A stretch of 64,000 nucleotides of DNA from an uncultured Pelagibacteraceae bacterium (GTDB lineage Bacteria; Pseudomonadota; Alphaproteobacteria; Pelagibacterales; Pelagibacteraceae). The DNA is taken from assembly GCA_902583645.1 (NCBI GenBank), contig CACHWQ010000002.1, forward strand, positions 29,442 through 93,441. The letters are read 5' to 3'. A program made the position numbers and the translations under genes. The notes beneath the pieces were generated by a model that worked only from the letters and a program-made list of their open reading frames with translations, was not told the DNA's origin and ran no database searches. Shown in pieces: positions 47,576-56,470 of this stretch (its first letter is position 1; every line of letters starts with the position of its first letter).

Positions 47576-48796
47576 ATGAGTGATTTTTCCCAAAATGGTA
47601 TTATTTCAAGTTTGCATGATTTTGGGACTAAATCTACTAAAGATATAGAAAAAGATTTATTAAAATTTTCTAAGGAAAGAAAAATGGAATTAATTCTTCC
47701 TAGTCTTTATTCGGAGCTTGAAGGAGATGCATTACCAAAAATTGTAAGTGAAATAAGTAAAGTAAATTATCTCAATCACATAATTATTGGGCTAGATAGA
47801 GCAAATAAAAAACAAGCGGATAAAGCCCATAAATTCTTTAAAAAGCTCAAAACTCCTTTTTCAATTTTATGGAATGACGGACCTAAGCTTAAAAAACTTC
47901 ATAATGAATTAAAGAAAAAAGACCTTGCACCTAATGAACTTGGTAAGGGAAGAAATGTTTGGTATTGCCTAGGAATGTGTATTGCAAGAGATGAAGCAAG
48001 ATCAGTTGCTCTACATGACTGCGATATTAAAACTTATGATCGAAGGATGTTAGCTAAATTATTTTATCCTGTGGTTAATCCACTATTTAACTTTGAGTTT
48101 TGCAAGGGATATTACCCAAGGATAGCTCAAGGAAAAATGAATGGCAGGGTTGCAAGATTACTTGTGTTTCCATTAATAACAGCTTTAGAAAAAACAATTG
48201 GTAGAAGTGATTATTTAGAATTTATGAAATCATTTAAGTATCCATTAGCTGGAGAATTTTCTTTTAGAAGAAATATATTACCAGAGTTAAGAATATCATC
48301 AGATTGGGGTATAGAAGTTGGAGTTTTATCTGAAATGCAAAGAAATTTTTCTCCAAACAATGTTTGCCAAGTTGATCTAGCTGATACTTATGACCACAAA
48401 CACCAAGAACTTTCAATTAGTGATGATAAAAAAGGACTTTCGAGAATGTCGATAGATATTATTAAAACTTTGATTAGAAAACTCGCAACACAAGGAAATT
48501 CATTCAGTCTTGAAACTTTTAGATCTTTAAAAGCAACTTACTATAGATCTGCATTAGACTTAATAGATACATACAGAAGTGATGCTGAAATGAATGGCTT
48601 AAAGTTTGACTCTCATACTGAAGAAAAAGCAGTTGAATTGTTTGCACTTAATATAATGAAAGCAGGAGAGTCGTTTTTTAAAAATCCAATGGATACACCC
48701 TTTATACCAACATGGAGTAGAGTTAAAAGCGCAATACCAGATTTTCTAGAAAGATTAAAACATGCTGTTGATGAGGATAATAAAAAACATAAATAA
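47576..48796 (+). CDS. Glucosyl-3-phosphoglycerate synthase-like glycosyltransferase
   Basis: A GT-A fold transferase (GT81-like) that would join a nucleotide-sugar to 3-phosphoglycerate. The 406-residue product has ELILPSLYSELEGDALPKIVSEI, IGLDRANK, GKGRNVWYCLGM and an acidic DCD metal motif (148-150, in VALHDCDIKTYDRR). These match the bacterial glucosyl-3-phosphoglycerate synthases of about 400 residues. The donor (GDP- or UDP-glucose, or GDP-mannose) is not resolvable. It lies between the phosphatase and phosphorylase genes and overlaps the latter by 1 base. Confidence 0.78.
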   Translation: MSDFSQNGIISSLHDFGTKSTKDIEKDLLKFSKERKMELILPSLYSELEGDALPKIVSEISKVNYLNHIIIGLDRANKKQADKAHKFFKKLKTPFSILWNDGPKLKKLHNELKKKDLAPNELGKGRNVWYCLGMCIARDEARSVALHDCDIKTYDRRMLAKLFYPVVNPLFNFEFCKGYYPRIAQGKMNGRVARLLVFPLITALEKTIGRSDYLEFMKSFKYPLAGEFSFRRNILPELRISSDWGIEVGVLSEMQRNFSPNNVCQVDLADTYDHKHQELSISDDKKGLSRMSIDIIKTLIRKLATQGNSFSLETFRSLKATYYRSALDLIDTYRSDAEMNGLKFDSHTEEKAVELFALNIMKAGESFFKNPMDTPFIPTWSRVKSAIPDFLERLKHAVDEDNKKHK

Positions 48797-50517
48797 TGAA
48801 TTCCTCAGAAATCCGAAATCAAATTAACCTTAAATTAAGAAAAATTTATAAACCAATCTTTAGTAATAAAGAATTACTAAGTTTTGCTGAGGACATAGTT
48901 AAAAGCATTAGTAAGTCTAATAAAATAAAAAATTCAAAGAAAAATTTTAATTTGTCAGAAAAAACATCACTCTTAATTTGTTATGGAGATAGTGTATTAG
49001 GTACAAAAACAAATAAATCTATCATTGAGTTTAAAAGATTTCATAAAAAATACTTAAGTAAATCCTTCAATTCTGTTCACTTTCTACCTTTTTATCCATC
49101 TAGTAGCGACAGTGGTTTTGCTGTTAAGGATCATTATAAAATTGATCCAAGATTAGGTAAATGGAGTGATATTAAGGGTTTTTCAAAAAATAGTTTTATT
49201 ATGGCTGATGTTGTAATTAATCATTCATCATCAAGGGGTCTTTGGTTTAAAAACTACTTAAGAAATAATTCACCAGGAAAAAATTATTTTTTTACTGTTA
49301 ATAAAAAATTTAATTCTAAAAATGTAGTTAGGCCACGAGAACATCGTTTATTAAAGAAAGTGAATATTTTTGGTGAAAATAGATATCTTTGGCGAACATT
49401 TAGTAACGATCAGATCGATTTAAATTTTAAAAATCCAAAAGTTTTAATTAGATTTATCAAAATTATAATTAATTTGATTAATCATGGAGTAAATATATTT
49501 AGATTGGATGCTATAGCTTATCTTTGGAAAGAAAGTGGAACTAAATGCATTAATTTAAAACAAACTCACGAAATCATTAAAATATTAAGAATTGTTTGTA
49601 ATAGCTTAAACAAATCAGCAATAATTGTAACCGAAACAAACTTGCCTGAAAATGAAAACATTAGTTACTTTGGTAATAATGATGAGGCAAACTGGATTTA
49701 TAATTTTTCATTACCTCCCCTTTTGGTTCATTCATTATTATTTGAAGATAGTAGAAAAATAACTTCTTGGAGTAAAAAACTACCACAAAACAAATTAGGC
49801 AACAGTTATCTAAACTTTATTGCATCACATGACGGGATTGGTATGAGGCCAGTTGAAGGTCTTTTAAATAAAGATGCCATCAATAAAATGTTTAAAAGGC
49901 TTAAAAAGAATGGTGGAGAATTTTCGTTTAGAAAAGTTCAAGGAAAATCAAAAAAGGTATATGAAGCCAATATTACTTTATTTAATGCATTTCAAAAAAC
50001 TGATACCGATCCTAAAGGAAAGTTTCATTATGCAAGATATCTATGTGCTCATGCAATAATGATTTCTTTTGAAGGTATTCCAGCAGTTTATTTTAATTCA
50101 ATGTTTGGAACTTCAAATGACATTAATAAATATATTATTTCAAATAATAAGAGAGATTTAAATAGATATAAATGGAGTGCAGAACGTTTGGATAAATTAT
50201 TAAAAAATAAGAACTCAAAACATTATTTAATTTACGAGGAAATAAGTAATTTATTAAATATCAAGCGAAAAAATAAAGCTTTTCATCCTAACGCATTAAG
50301 AAAAATGATGAACCTTGGACCAAAGATATTTGCATTTAAAAGAATAAGTTTAGATAAGAAACAAACAGTAATGTGTATTTCAAACTTAAGTTCAAAAACT
50401 CAGAGTATTAAAATCCAATTAAAAAATAAAAAGTATAAAGAATTAATAATCGGTACTACAGTTAGTAAAAATAATATTACCCTAGATCCTTTTCAAACTA
50501 TTTGGCTATCTAATTAA
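48796..50517 (+). CDS. GH13 sucrose-phosphorylase-like enzyme, possible glucosylglycerate phosphorylase
   Basis: A retaining alpha-glucoside phosphorylase of the GH13_18 type, 573 residues. Catalytic residues visible are the nucleophile in FRLDAIAYLW (Asp238), the acid/base in VTETNLP (Glu280) and the stabiliser in ASHDGIGMR (Asp346); FLPFYPSSSDSGFAV is the family N-terminal block. GH13_18 includes sucrose and glucosylglycerate phosphorylases. Its place directly behind a glucosyl-phosphoglycerate synthase favours glucosylglycerate over sucrose as substrate. Confidence 0.8.
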   Translation: MNSSEIRNQINLKLRKIYKPIFSNKELLSFAEDIVKSISKSNKIKNSKKNFNLSEKTSLLICYGDSVLGTKTNKSIIEFKRFHKKYLSKSFNSVHFLPFYPSSSDSGFAVKDHYKIDPRLGKWSDIKGFSKNSFIMADVVINHSSSRGLWFKNYLRNNSPGKNYFFTVNKKFNSKNVVRPREHRLLKKVNIFGENRYLWRTFSNDQIDLNFKNPKVLIRFIKIIINLINHGVNIFRLDAIAYLWKESGTKCINLKQTHEIIKILRIVCNSLNKSAIIVTETNLPENENISYFGNNDEANWIYNFSLPPLLVHSLLFEDSRKITSWSKKLPQNKLGNSYLNFIASHDGIGMRPVEGLLNKDAINKMFKRLKKNGGEFSFRKVQGKSKKVYEANITLFNAFQKTDTDPKGKFHYARYLCAHAIMISFEGIPAVYFNSMFGTSNDINKYIISNNKRDLNRYKWSAERLDKLLKNKNSKHYLIYEEISNLLNIKRKNKAFHPNALRKMMNLGPKIFAFKRISLDKKQTVMCISNLSSKTQSIKIQLKNKKYKELIIGTTVSKNNITLDPFQTIWLSN

Positions 50518-52664
50518 AATTTATTAGATATTTCTAAGTTTGCACCATAATCTGGGATTTCACCCATGAAGTTATAATTTGAACTAATTTTGATATCAAA
50601 ACCATTTAAGTCACGATTATAATTCAAAGATGCTTTATCATTATCAAAAGTCAAAGCATATTCGTTATTATCATCAGGTATATAACCAAATCCTAAATAT
50701 AAAGTATCACTATGGGAATTATCGCTCTGATTTCTCTCATAGATGGTCATTATGGATAAACCATCCTCAGTTATTAAATCAAATCCTATATTTGCTCTTA
50801 TGTTCTTTGAATCTTGGTCTATAGACTTTGTGTATTCTGTAGTTTCAGAAAGATAACGATATGTGGCATCTGAAGAAGGACTAAAATCTAGTCCAATCTC
50901 TAATCCGCCGTTTGGTTTTAATGTAAGTGAATCAAAATCAAGGACATCACTAACCGTAAAACCAGTAGATATCATTCCAGTTTCGATAACTTGGTTTTTA
51001 TAAACTAATGCTGTACTTCCAGTTTCTCTATATTTATATAATTCTGTATAACTAAGATCAATTCTTAAGTTCGGTGCAAAGTTAAATTTCTCCTTTTCAT
51101 ATATTGTAAAATAATTAATTGATCCAAAAACTTGTGCGCCATCTCTTTCACCAGCATGGTAGTTTGTTGTAGTTTTTCTAAGAGTATCAGTTTTTAGTGT
51201 ACCTATACCAAGAATTCCTTCGATAAATCTTTCATCATCTTGAGGAAATGTTCCATAAAATGACAAACTATTTGAAGTGGTATCTAACCACGATCCAGAT
51301 GAACCAACATCAACCCTATCTCTGCCAAGTCGAAGCGCATAGCCGTATAATTTGTTTTTACTTATCTTTTTATCCATACCAATTGTAACACCTTTGCTAC
51401 TAATATCTTTAGAGGATGATGTAGATGTATCACCAGTCTTACCAATGCTTACACTACCCTCACTCCAAAAAGACCAATTATCAGATAATTTATCCAGCAC
51501 CTCATTTGTTTTATTAGATACTGGCACAACTTTTGATAAAGATGCCATCATTGAATTTGAGAAGTTAAATTTAATATTTTGATTACTTAATTTATCGTTA
51601 GCTCTATGACGTCTTAACCAATACATTCGATTAAGAACTGGTGTTGTTGCATGTATAACAATTTGTTTTGCTGTTGCAGTTTGGGACTCGATTGAACTTA
51701 AAACATCCTTACCTTCATCACTAGTATTTACTGGATCATCACAAGCACCATCGATTATGCTCCAATTACAGCTTAGGTTAAATTCAAAAACCTTATTATT
51801 ATCACCACCAATAAAAAACATTTTACTTCCATCATTACTGAAGGCAACTTCTCTTCCTATAGTATCATGAGAATTTATATTATAGGTGCCTTCAAGGGAT
51901 AAAGTAGAAACATCATAAGGTGTAGTTAATTTAAACTGAGAAATCTGATTGGTTGTACTATCAATGGTATACATTTTAGTACCATTGTAATTAAAAGTAA
52001 CTCCATCTATGTAGTCGTGGAAAGAACTCATATCTTCAGTATTAACATGTGTAACTCCTGAGGAAAGATCATATGGTGTATCTAATGTGAATTCATGGAT
52101 TCGATCTTCAAGAATATTGTTCACACCAGCAGCAAACAATCTGGTACCATCATTATTAAATGCAATTGAATTTAATCTCTTCTCATCAATACCAGTACTA
52201 TCCAGACTTAATCTATTATCAAGTGTAGCAGTTGAAATATCAAATGGAGTGTTCAAATCCCAATAATTTATATAATCATCAGCATTATTGCTATGATTAG
52301 CAATAAACATTTTTGTTCCATCGTTATTAAACACTACTTGCGTTGGTATCATTGCATCACCATTTCCATCAAGTGTTGTATCATGTATTACTAAAAAATT
52401 GTTTAAGGTTGCAGTTGAAATATCGTAAGCAGTAGTTAATACATATTCGTAAACCGCATCCTGTTGTTGAGTACCACCAGTTTTATCGTACAGTGTAGTA
52501 TACATTTTAGTACCATCATTATTAAATGTTAATCCAAATTCTCCGTCGTCAGCATTTATTGATTTACTTTGCACAAAGGTTGGTTCGGCTATTGCTTTAG
52601 TTAAAAAAAGTGAAAAAGAAAAAAGTAAAACTATAAAAACTGAACAAAGATTTTTTAACGCCAT
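50514..52664 (-). CDS. Autotransporter with beta-propeller-like passenger
   Basis: The 716-residue product has a signal peptide (LCSVFIVLLFSFSLFLTKAIAEP), then at least five repeats of about 50-65 residues built on the core F-N-N-D-G-T-K-M-(F/Y), such as GLTFNNDGTKMYTT, VVFNNDGTKMFIAN and AFSNDGSKMFFIG, spaced by DISTATL-type linkers. These look like propeller blades. The C-terminal 280 residues are strand-rich and end in an aromatic residue (LEISNKF), as in autotransporter barrels. Expected site: outer membrane and cell surface. The ligand is unknown. Its stop overlaps the phosphorylase stop region by 4 bases, convergently. Confidence 0.72.
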   Translation of the reverse strand: MALKNLCSVFIVLLFSFSLFLTKAIAEPTFVQSKSINADDGEFGLTFNNDGTKMYTTLYDKTGGTQQQDAVYEYVLTTAYDISTATLNNFLVIHDTTLDGNGDAMIPTQVVFNNDGTKMFIANHSNNADDYINYWDLNTPFDISTATLDNRLSLDSTGIDEKRLNSIAFNNDGTRLFAAGVNNILEDRIHEFTLDTPYDLSSGVTHVNTEDMSSFHDYIDGVTFNYNGTKMYTIDSTTNQISQFKLTTPYDVSTLSLEGTYNINSHDTIGREVAFSNDGSKMFFIGGDNNKVFEFNLSCNWSIIDGACDDPVNTSDEGKDVLSSIESQTATAKQIVIHATTPVLNRMYWLRRHRANDKLSNQNIKFNFSNSMMASLSKVVPVSNKTNEVLDKLSDNWSFWSEGSVSIGKTGDTSTSSSKDISSKGVTIGMDKKISKNKLYGYALRLGRDRVDVGSSGSWLDTTSNSLSFYGTFPQDDERFIEGILGIGTLKTDTLRKTTTNYHAGERDGAQVFGSINYFTIYEKEKFNFAPNLRIDLSYTELYKYRETGSTALVYKNQVIETGMISTGFTVSDVLDFDSLTLKPNGGLEIGLDFSPSSDATYRYLSETTEYTKSIDQDSKNIRANIGFDLITEDGLSIMTIYERNQSDNSHSDTLYLGFGYIPDDNNEYALTFDNDKASLNYNRDLNGFDIKISSNYNFMGEIPDYGANLEISNKF

Positions 52665-52723
52665 TAAATACTCTCAACATTATTTTTTACAATTTATGGA
52701 TAATTTGTTTTAAATGTAAAGTT

Positions 52724-53167
52724 TTAATGACAACTGATATTGAACTTCTTTAATCTCCAATAATTATAGGGCCAAGGGGTTAAAAACCCTACTATAAGCA
52801 TAATAGGTACCACCCACCATGTAAGTATCGCCCCACCCGTAAGTAGATAATCAGTAAAATTCATTGCAATTTCCATACTGACCATAGATATAAAGCTCAT
52901 TCCCAATGCTGTTTTTAAAGCATTAGAAAATTTAAAATTTTGTCGTAATAAAATTATAGTTTCTAAAATAATACTTGTTATCAATCCATTAATGATAGCA
53001 AGTGTCATTATTCCTAGAACAGGAAATGGTATTTTTGTTATTTGAAAAAATAAAATTGTTCCAAAGTCTCCAATTGCACAACCAAGTAAACACCAGGCAG
53101 TATTTTTGGCACTTCTTCTCCAAGTATGTTTGCAATTCCAATTAAATTTAATCGCTTCAGAACTCAT
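52724..53167 (-). CDS. DUF4396-type membrane protein
   Basis: The 147-residue product has a Cys/His-containing N-terminus (FNWNCKHTWRRSAKNTAWCLLGCAIGDFGTI) and four membrane helices, with MSMEIAMNFTDY and a WWVVPIMLIVGFLTPWPYNYWRLKKF end. This is the pattern of the DUF4396 family, which often sits beside copper-binding proteins. The cupredoxin gene upstream by 11 bases fits that. Function is not known; a metal or redox role is an inference from context. Confidence 0.65.
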   Translation of the reverse strand: MSSEAIKFNWNCKHTWRRSAKNTAWCLLGCAIGDFGTILFFQITKIPFPVLGIMTLAIINGLITSIILETIILLRQNFKFSNALKTALGMSFISMVSMEIAMNFTDYLLTGGAILTWWVVPIMLIVGFLTPWPYNYWRLKKFNISCH

Positions 53168-53178
53168 TGTAAAAAACT

Positions 53179-53682
53179 TTAGTCTAGATTAACTGCAGCA
53201 ATCATGCCAGCTTGATAATGACCTGGAACATTGCATGCAATCTCTATATCAACAGCATTTTCAAACTTCCAAATTATAATTCCTTTTTCTTTAGGAGCTA
53301 ACAATACGCTATTACTATGAGAATGACCCATAGATTTATCCATTGCAGCCATTTTATGCATTTGATCCTTGTCAATTTTATCACCTAATAATATTTCGTT
53401 CTCAACCATTTTTTCCATTTCTGGCTGATGTTTAAGGTGCATCATTGCATTTGCTATATTAAATTCATGTACTAGTTCACCCAAATTACTAACTTCAAAT
53501 TTGATGGTTTCACCTTTTTTAATATTAAAAGTACTAGGTTCATAATAATTATCATACATTTTCACTTTAATTGTTCTTGTTACATCTGAGAGTTTCCCCT
53601 TAGATCCAATTTTCATATTTTTGTCAGCAAAAGATACGGAACAGATCAGAAGAGCAAATATGAAATAAATAATTTTATTCAT
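53179..53682 (-). CDS. Periplasmic cupredoxin (plastocyanin-like) copper protein
   Basis: The 167-residue product has a signal peptide (MNKIIYFIFALLICSVSFA) and a cupredoxin domain: YYEPSTFNIKKGETIKFEVSNLGELVHEFNIA supplies the first His, and IEIACNVPGHYQAGM supplies the Cys, His and Met of a type 1 copper site. An inserted Met/His-rich region (MMHLKHQPEMEKM, MHKMAAMDKSMGHSHS) could bind extra copper. It is followed by the DUF4396-type gene. Probable role: copper binding or electron transfer in the periplasm. Confidence 0.82.
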   Translation of the reverse strand: MNKIIYFIFALLICSVSFADKNMKIGSKGKLSDVTRTIKVKMYDNYYEPSTFNIKKGETIKFEVSNLGELVHEFNIANAMMHLKHQPEMEKMVENEILLGDKIDKDQMHKMAAMDKSMGHSHSNSVLLAPKEKGIIIWKFENAVDIEIACNVPGHYQAGMIAAVNLD

Positions 53683-53739
53683 ATCAACAGGTTATCAAAA
53701 ATTTTAACCAATTAAGATGGTCAAAATTGACTTATATAT

Positions 53740-54819
53740 TTAGCAGTTTTTAATTGAGGTAGATATGTTCTTAATTAAATCAAAATACAGAGTTTTTCCT
53801 TTAGTCAAAGTTGCACCTAGAGGATCTAAAACACCCATATTTATATTTGTATCTTTTGCAATTGTTTCAACAATGTCTGGATTAAATTGTGGCTCTGAAA
53901 GTACACATGTTACTTTTTCATGTTCTATTACTTCTCTGATTTCAGCAAGCTGTTCTGCGCCAGGTAAAACATCTGTATTTACAGTTAATGCACCAATAAT
54001 ATTTACCTTAAATCTTTTTTCAAAATATTGATAAGCGTCATGAAATACTACAACTTTAGCATCTTTGTTGACATCTGATTTAACTTCTTTAATCATTTGA
54101 TCTAACTCTTTTAAAGCTTTCTTGGAGTTTGATTTATAGATTGAACTGTTTTCTTTATCTAATTTTGATAATTGGTTTGTAACCTTTTTAACAATAGTTT
54201 TTGCATTCATTGGATCTAGCCAGATGTGTGGATCAAACTCACCATGTCCGTGTCCATGGTCGTCATGTCCGTGATCATCATGATCATCTTTTTTAGCTTT
54301 TTTATCATGATCGTGATCATCGTGGTCATCGTGGTCATCGTGATCTTCTTTTTTAGCTTTTTTATCATGATCATCATGATCGTCATGATCGTCATGATCA
54401 TCTTTTTTCTTTTTTCCATGGCCGTGATCGTCATGGTCATCATGATCTCCAAATATATTTCTTTCTCTAAACTTCAATTTTTTAATTCCACTTTGGTTCA
54501 TCAATTCAAATTTTACTGAGTTCTTTGATATAGACTCTAAAGGTTTTTCTAAAAATTCCTCAATTCCCTCTCCTACGTAAACAACCATATCTGCTTCTTG
54601 CAACATTTTTGCGTGAGATGGTTTTAGACTAAATCCATGTGGAGAATTATAACCATCAACTATTAAATCAGGTGTTCCAACTCCATCCATAATATAGCTT
54701 ACTAAAGAATGTATTGGTTTTATTGATACAACTACCCTTATTTCAGCTTTTAAAGAAGAAAAGTAAAATAATGTTGAAACTAGTGATAATATAAAAGGGA
54801 TTTTTGATTTAATTCGCAT
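53740..54819 (-). CDS. znuA: Zinc ABC transporter substrate-binding protein ZnuA
   Basis: ZnuA captures zinc in the periplasm for the ZnuBC importer. The 359-residue product has a signal peptide (FILSLVSTLFYFSSLKA) and the ligand His in SIKPIHSLVSYIM, then FDPHIWLDPMNAK and a C-terminal LGATLTKG-type end. Between residues 125 and 193 lies an extreme His/Asp-rich loop of DDHDDH repeats broken by KKAKK, the zinc-chelating loop expanded well beyond most homologues. It is divergent from znuC across a 75-base space with two Zur-like palindromes. Confidence 0.94.
   Translation of the reverse strand: MRIKSKIPFILSLVSTLFYFSSLKAEIRVVVSIKPIHSLVSYIMDGVGTPDLIVDGYNSPHGFSLKPSHAKMLQEADMVVYVGEGIEEFLEKPLESISKNSVKFELMNQSGIKKLKFRERNIFGDHDDHDDHGHGKKKKDDHDDHDDHDDHDKKAKKEDHDDHDDHDDHDHDKKAKKDDHDDHGHDDHGHGHGEFDPHIWLDPMNAKTIVKKVTNQLSKLDKENSSIYKSNSKKALKELDQMIKEVKSDVNKDAKVVVFHDAYQYFEKRFKVNIIGALTVNTDVLPGAEQLAEIREVIEHEKVTCVLSEPQFNPDIVETIAKDTNINMGVLDPLGATLTKGKTLYFDLIKNISTSIKNC
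54244..54445 (-). repeat. Tandem DNA repeat encoding the His/Asp loop of ZnuA
   Basis: The codons for Asp and His (GAY, CAY) produce a run of imperfect 9- to 12-base units such as GATGATCAC and GATCATGAC, grouped into blocks separated by KKAKK codons. Blocks are similar enough at the DNA level to allow slippage or block duplication. It also creates long spurious reading frames in other frames. Confidence 0.8.
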
Positions 54820-54829
54820 AATTATAAAG

Positions 54830-54864
54830 TTGTTATATTATAACAATGCGTAATATTATAACAA
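54830..54864. promoter_or_regulatory. Tandem Zur-like operators in the znuA-znuC divergent region
   Basis: The first site (54830-54846) is a 17-base palindrome, TTGTTATA-T-TATAACAA, with perfect 8-base arms. One base later a second, degenerate site (54848-54864) matches it at 13 of 17 positions. The TGTTATANTATAACA core agrees with alphaproteobacterial Zur boxes. The first site is 11 bases from the znuA start codon, and the pair lies 30 bases before znuC, so one protein could control both units. The zur gene is in the cluster. Confidence 0.8.
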
Positions 54865-54894
54865 ATTATAATAGTCAACTATTAAATTTAAGAT

Positions 54895-55644
54895 ATGAAA
54901 GAAAATAATAACACTCTCGTCAAATTAGAAAATACTGGCGTACAAGTTGATAAAAAATGGCTTGTAAAAGGAGTTTCTTTTGAGGTTCAAAGAGGAAAAA
55001 TTGTAACTTTAATAGGTCCAAATGGTTCTGGAAAAACAACTACCGCTAAACTTGCTCTTGGGATTCATAAGAATATAGAAGGAAAAGTTTATAAATTTAC
55101 AAATAAGATTGGTTACGTTCCACAAAAAATTTCAATTGATTGGACGTTACCTCTTCGAGTATCTGATTTTATGCTTCTAACAGAAAATCTTACAACTAAT
55201 GAAATCGATACTGCATTAGACCTAACCGGTGTCAAACACTTAAAAAATAACGATTTAAGAAATTTGTCTGGGGGAGAATTTCAAAGAGTTTTAATTGCAA
55301 GAGCAATAGCTAAAAAACCTGATCTTCTAGTACTAGACGAGCCTGTTCAAGGAGTAGATTTTAAAGGAGAAATCGCCCTTTATGAATTAATTAAAAAAAT
55401 TTCTGAAAAGTTAGGTTGTGGTATATTATTAATTTCACATGACTTACACGTGGTAATGTCAGCTACAGACTATGTAGTATGTTTAAATGGTCATGTTTGT
55501 TGTTCAGGAACTCCACAAGCTGTTGCTAATGATAGTAAATATAAAGAACTATTTGGTGATCGAGCTTCAACAATATTGTCAATTTATGAACACGATCATG
55601 ATCACACTCATTCTACAGATGGAACAATAGAGACTAAAAAATAA
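54895..55644 (+). CDS. znuC: Zinc ABC transporter ATP-binding protein ZnuC
   Basis: The ATPase of the zinc importer, 249 residues. Motifs: Walker A GPNGSGKTT (41-49), signature LSGGE (124-128), Walker B LLVLDEP, and the switch His in LLISHDLHVV. The C-terminus has a His-rich tail (YEHDHDHTHS) that may sense or bind zinc. It shares its end with the znuB start with no spacer. Confidence 0.94.
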   Translation: MKENNNTLVKLENTGVQVDKKWLVKGVSFEVQRGKIVTLIGPNGSGKTTTAKLALGIHKNIEGKVYKFTNKIGYVPQKISIDWTLPLRVSDFMLLTENLTTNEIDTALDLTGVKHLKNNDLRNLSGGEFQRVLIARAIAKKPDLLVLDEPVQGVDFKGEIALYELIKKISEKLGCGILLISHDLHVVMSATDYVVCLNGHVCCSGTPQAVANDSKYKELFGDRASTILSIYEHDHDHTHSTDGTIETKK

Positions 55645-56448
55645 ATGTTTGATGATTTTTTCATAAGAGCACTTGCTGCCGGTCTTGGTTTAGCGTTTGT
55701 TACGGGCCCCCTAGGTTGTTTTGTAATCTGGAGAAGGTTATCTTTTTTTGCAGGTACATTAGCTCACTCAGCGTTATTAGGAGTAACTCTCGCTTTTACA
55801 TTCGATATAAATATTTCTTTCTCTGTTTTGTTTATTTCATCTGCAATAGCTTTAATTCTATTACGGTTACAGAAAACTACAAAACTACCCGGAGATGCTT
55901 TGTTGGGGTTGTTAGCGCATTCATCTTTGGCAATTGGATTGGTAGTGATTGGATTTCTATCTTACATTCGTTTTGACATAATGGGTTTGTTATTTGGGGA
56001 CATACTTGCTGTTAATAAAAAAGATTTGTTAGTTATATGGATTGGGGGAGCAATAATATTATTAATTCTTAAAATTATTTGGAAGCCTTTGTTCGCATCA
56101 ACTGTAAATTACGAACTAGCAGAGGCAGAAGGAATGCAACCAGAAAAAGTAAATATTATTTTTACAATATTAATGGCTGCAATTATTGCTATATCAATCA
56201 AAATGGTTGGGATATTATTAATTACTGGCATGCTGATAATACCAGCTGCAATGGCAAGAAATTTAGCAAACAATCCTCAGCAAATGGTAGCTTTATCTAT
56301 TATAGGTGGCATATTAGCTGTTCTAGTTGGGTTGTTTTCTTCAATGCAATTTAATTCAGCATCTGGCCCCTCAATTATAACAGCTGCATTACTTTTATTT
56401 ATTTTATCATTTTTAAAAATAAATAAGTTAAGACAATTGAAAAAGTAA
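55645..56448 (+). CDS. znuB: Zinc ABC transporter permease ZnuB
   Basis: The inner-membrane channel of the zinc importer, 267 residues with about eight hydrophobic helices. Family text is GLAFVTGPLGCFVIWRRLSFFAGTLAHSALLGV at the start, then YELAEAEGMQPEKVNIIFTILMAAIIAISIKMVGILLITGMLIIPAAMARNL. It follows znuC directly and precedes zur by 22 bases. Confidence 0.95.
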   Translation: MFDDFFIRALAAGLGLAFVTGPLGCFVIWRRLSFFAGTLAHSALLGVTLAFTFDINISFSVLFISSAIALILLRLQKTTKLPGDALLGLLAHSSLAIGLVVIGFLSYIRFDIMGLLFGDILAVNKKDLLVIWIGGAIILLILKIIWKPLFASTVNYELAEAEGMQPEKVNIIFTILMAAIIAISIKMVGILLITGMLIIPAAMARNLANNPQQMVALSIIGGILAVLVGLFSSMQFNSASGPSIITAALLLFILSFLKINKLRQLKK

Positions 56449-56470
56449 GATGAACTTGATAAAATAGAAT

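Noticed and set aside
54244..54445. CRISPR array
   Set aside because: The repeats are 9-12 bases, contiguous and in frame with a protein; there are no spacers and no cas genes.
54216..54519. Met/Ile/Thr-rich open frames on both strands
   Set aside because: They are frame-shifted readings of the DDH repeat of ZnuA.
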